Source of the DNA: EX4484-217-1 sp964496035
GTDB lineage: Archaea; Thermoproteota; Thermoprotei_A; EX4484-217-1
NCBI GenBank assembly: GCA_964496035.1
Contig: CAZBXI010000012.1
Span: 1-32,980, forward strand
Direction: 5' to 3'
Length of the DNA: 32,980 nt
How positions within the stretch are numbered: the stretch's first letter is position 1; each line of letters begins with the position of its first letter. Of the stretch, positions 32,306-32,980 are shown piece by piece. The translations under genes and the position numbers were made by a program. Under the pieces are notes generated by a model. It made no database searches. It was given only the letters and a program-made list of their open reading frames with translations, and was not told the origin of the DNA.

Positions 32306-32947
32306 GTGCCCGTATTGAGCTATCCTAAACCCGTAATCGCATATTTAAGAACTATACCCGTTGTAGACGAAGTTTCTATAGAAAAACAAATTCAGCATAT
32401 TGAAGAATGGGCTGAAAAACACGGTATAAGTATTGATAGAAAGATAGTAGAATTGGAGGAATATAGGGCTGAGGACAAAAGACCCCTCTTTAGAAGTTTA
32501 TGGGATAGAGTTAAGAAAAAGCGCATAGGTACAATAGTCGTGTTTGATTTAAGTAGGCTAAGTAGGAAACCAGCTACACTAGTAGAGTTTCTCTATGATT
32601 GCTTAATAAACAATATATTGGTGGTCTCAGTAAGTGAGGAATGGTTTGAGGAAACACAAAGAGATGCTAAGTGTAAAAACACGTTACTATTGATGATCAA
32701 AAAACTAAACGAGCTAAGGCTAAGATACATTAGCGAACAAACAAGAATAGGTATGGCTGCGGCTAAAGCAAAAGGTAAACCTATCGGTAGACCGAGGAAG
32801 AAAATATCTCCTGAAGAAGTGTTTGAACTTGTCAAGAAAGGTTGCTCTAAGGCCTGGATTGCTAGGAAATATAATGTTTCTGTATCGACGGTAAAGAGAA
32901 GATTAAAAGAATATATGGAAAAACGTGGCGCCGGGGGCGGGATTTGA
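32306..32947 (+). CDS. Serine-recombinase-family protein lacking the usual catalytic serine
   Basis: The N-terminal resolvase domain (about residues 9-150) has IAYLRTIPVVDEVSIEKQIQ at its start, KRPLFRSLWDRVKKK, TIVVFDLSRLSRKPATLVEF and IGMAAAKAKGKPIGRPRKK. The C-terminal helix-turn-helix is EEVFELVKKGCSKAWIARKY, then VSVSTVKRRL. In active members the motif is YxRVS with the Ser as nucleophile; here it reads YLRTIP, so Ile occupies that place. The paired arginines of the SRLSR motif remain. GTG 32306; a TTG at 32315 is possible. The frame ends in the 3' part of a tRNA-Ser on the opposite strand, and the last residues GAGGGI are encoded by the tRNA. Confidence 0.85.
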   Translation: MPVLSYPKPVIAYLRTIPVVDEVSIEKQIQHIEEWAEKHGISIDRKIVELEEYRAEDKRPLFRSLWDRVKKKRIGTIVVFDLSRLSRKPATLVEFLYDCLINNILVVSVSEEWFEETQRDAKCKNTLLLMIKKLNELRLRYISEQTRIGMAAAKAKGKPIGRPRKKISPEEVFELVKKGCSKAWIARKYNVSVSTVKRRLKEYMEKRGAGGGI

Positions 32948-32980
32948 ACCCGCGCGGGGATACCCCCACCGGCTTAGCAG
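32926..32980 (-). tRNA. tRNA-Ser (anticodon GCT), 3' part, cut by window edge
   Basis: Read on the minus strand from 32980: the loop CTGCTAA with anticodon GCT, the 3' anticodon stem GCCGG, a long variable arm with GGGG/CCCC, T stem GCGGG/CCCGC around TTCAAAT, acceptor strand CCCCGGC (32930-32936), discriminator G and CCA (32926-32928). The long variable arm marks it as class II, and GCT means serine. The 5' half lies beyond the window. The recombinase gene runs into it from the other side by 22 bases. Confidence 0.9.

Overview
The window looks like a chromosomal segment of a thermophilic archaeon of the phylum Thermoproteota (Crenarchaeota), probably a Desulfurococcales-like lineage. The evidence is the gene content: RNA polymerase subunit Rpo8, TFE, aMBF1, thermosome, SmAP3, the KEOPS subunit Cgi121, ABCE1, PAN, archaeosine TGT, Trm56 and the bifunctional FBP aldolase/phosphatase. 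AT-rich DNA, AGA/AGG-rich arginine codons, Lys/Glu-rich proteins, TATA boxes close to start codons and frequent GTG/TTG starts agree. I cannot name the species.

Region 1 (1-5950) is accessory and scarred. It holds three toxin-antitoxin pairs (AbrB-PIN, AbrB-PIN, DUF104-PIN), a broken membrane-protein gene, and argS fused end to start with a complete tRNA-Arg(CCG). Two degenerate 3' halves of a tRNA-Arg lie on either side, at 818-864 and 5893-5942. This reads as repeated insertion and decay at a tRNA-Arg site.

Region 2 (6022-11275) is one transport system: a BMP-type binding lipoprotein and a double ABC ATPase on the minus strand, and two permeases on the plus strand, divergent from one control region. 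Nucleosides are the likely substrate.

Region 3 (11296-17259) is a minus-strand run of core genes: triosephosphate isomerase, FBP aldolase/phosphatase, ABCE1, a one-ribbon TFS-like protein, a tiny Glu/Trp-only protein, Cgi121, a phosphoribosyltransferase and ribosomal protein S17e. A C/D-box sRNA candidate sits on the opposite strand between ABCE1 and the TFS-like gene.

Region 4 (17419-30959) is information processing and protein quality control: thermosome, AK6/Fap7-type kinase, a membrane-anchored HerA/VirB4-like ATPase next to rpo8, SmAP3, a split archaeosine TGT (catalytic half on plus, C2-PUA half on minus in an operon with PAN and PAC2), then aMBF1-hflX-trm56-tfe-C5 methyltransferase-SPOUT, nearly all tightly spaced, ending at tRNA-Val(CAC). 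hflX has no ATG, GTG or TTG at its proper start and appears to begin at ATA.

Region 5 (31019-32980) has a molybdopterin-binding-domain protein, a weak second C/D-box candidate, and a serine-recombinase-family gene whose reading frame ends inside a tRNA-Ser(GCT) gene cut by the window edge. The usual catalytic serine of that recombinase is not in its place.

No CRISPR array, insertion sequence transposase or replication origin was recognised.
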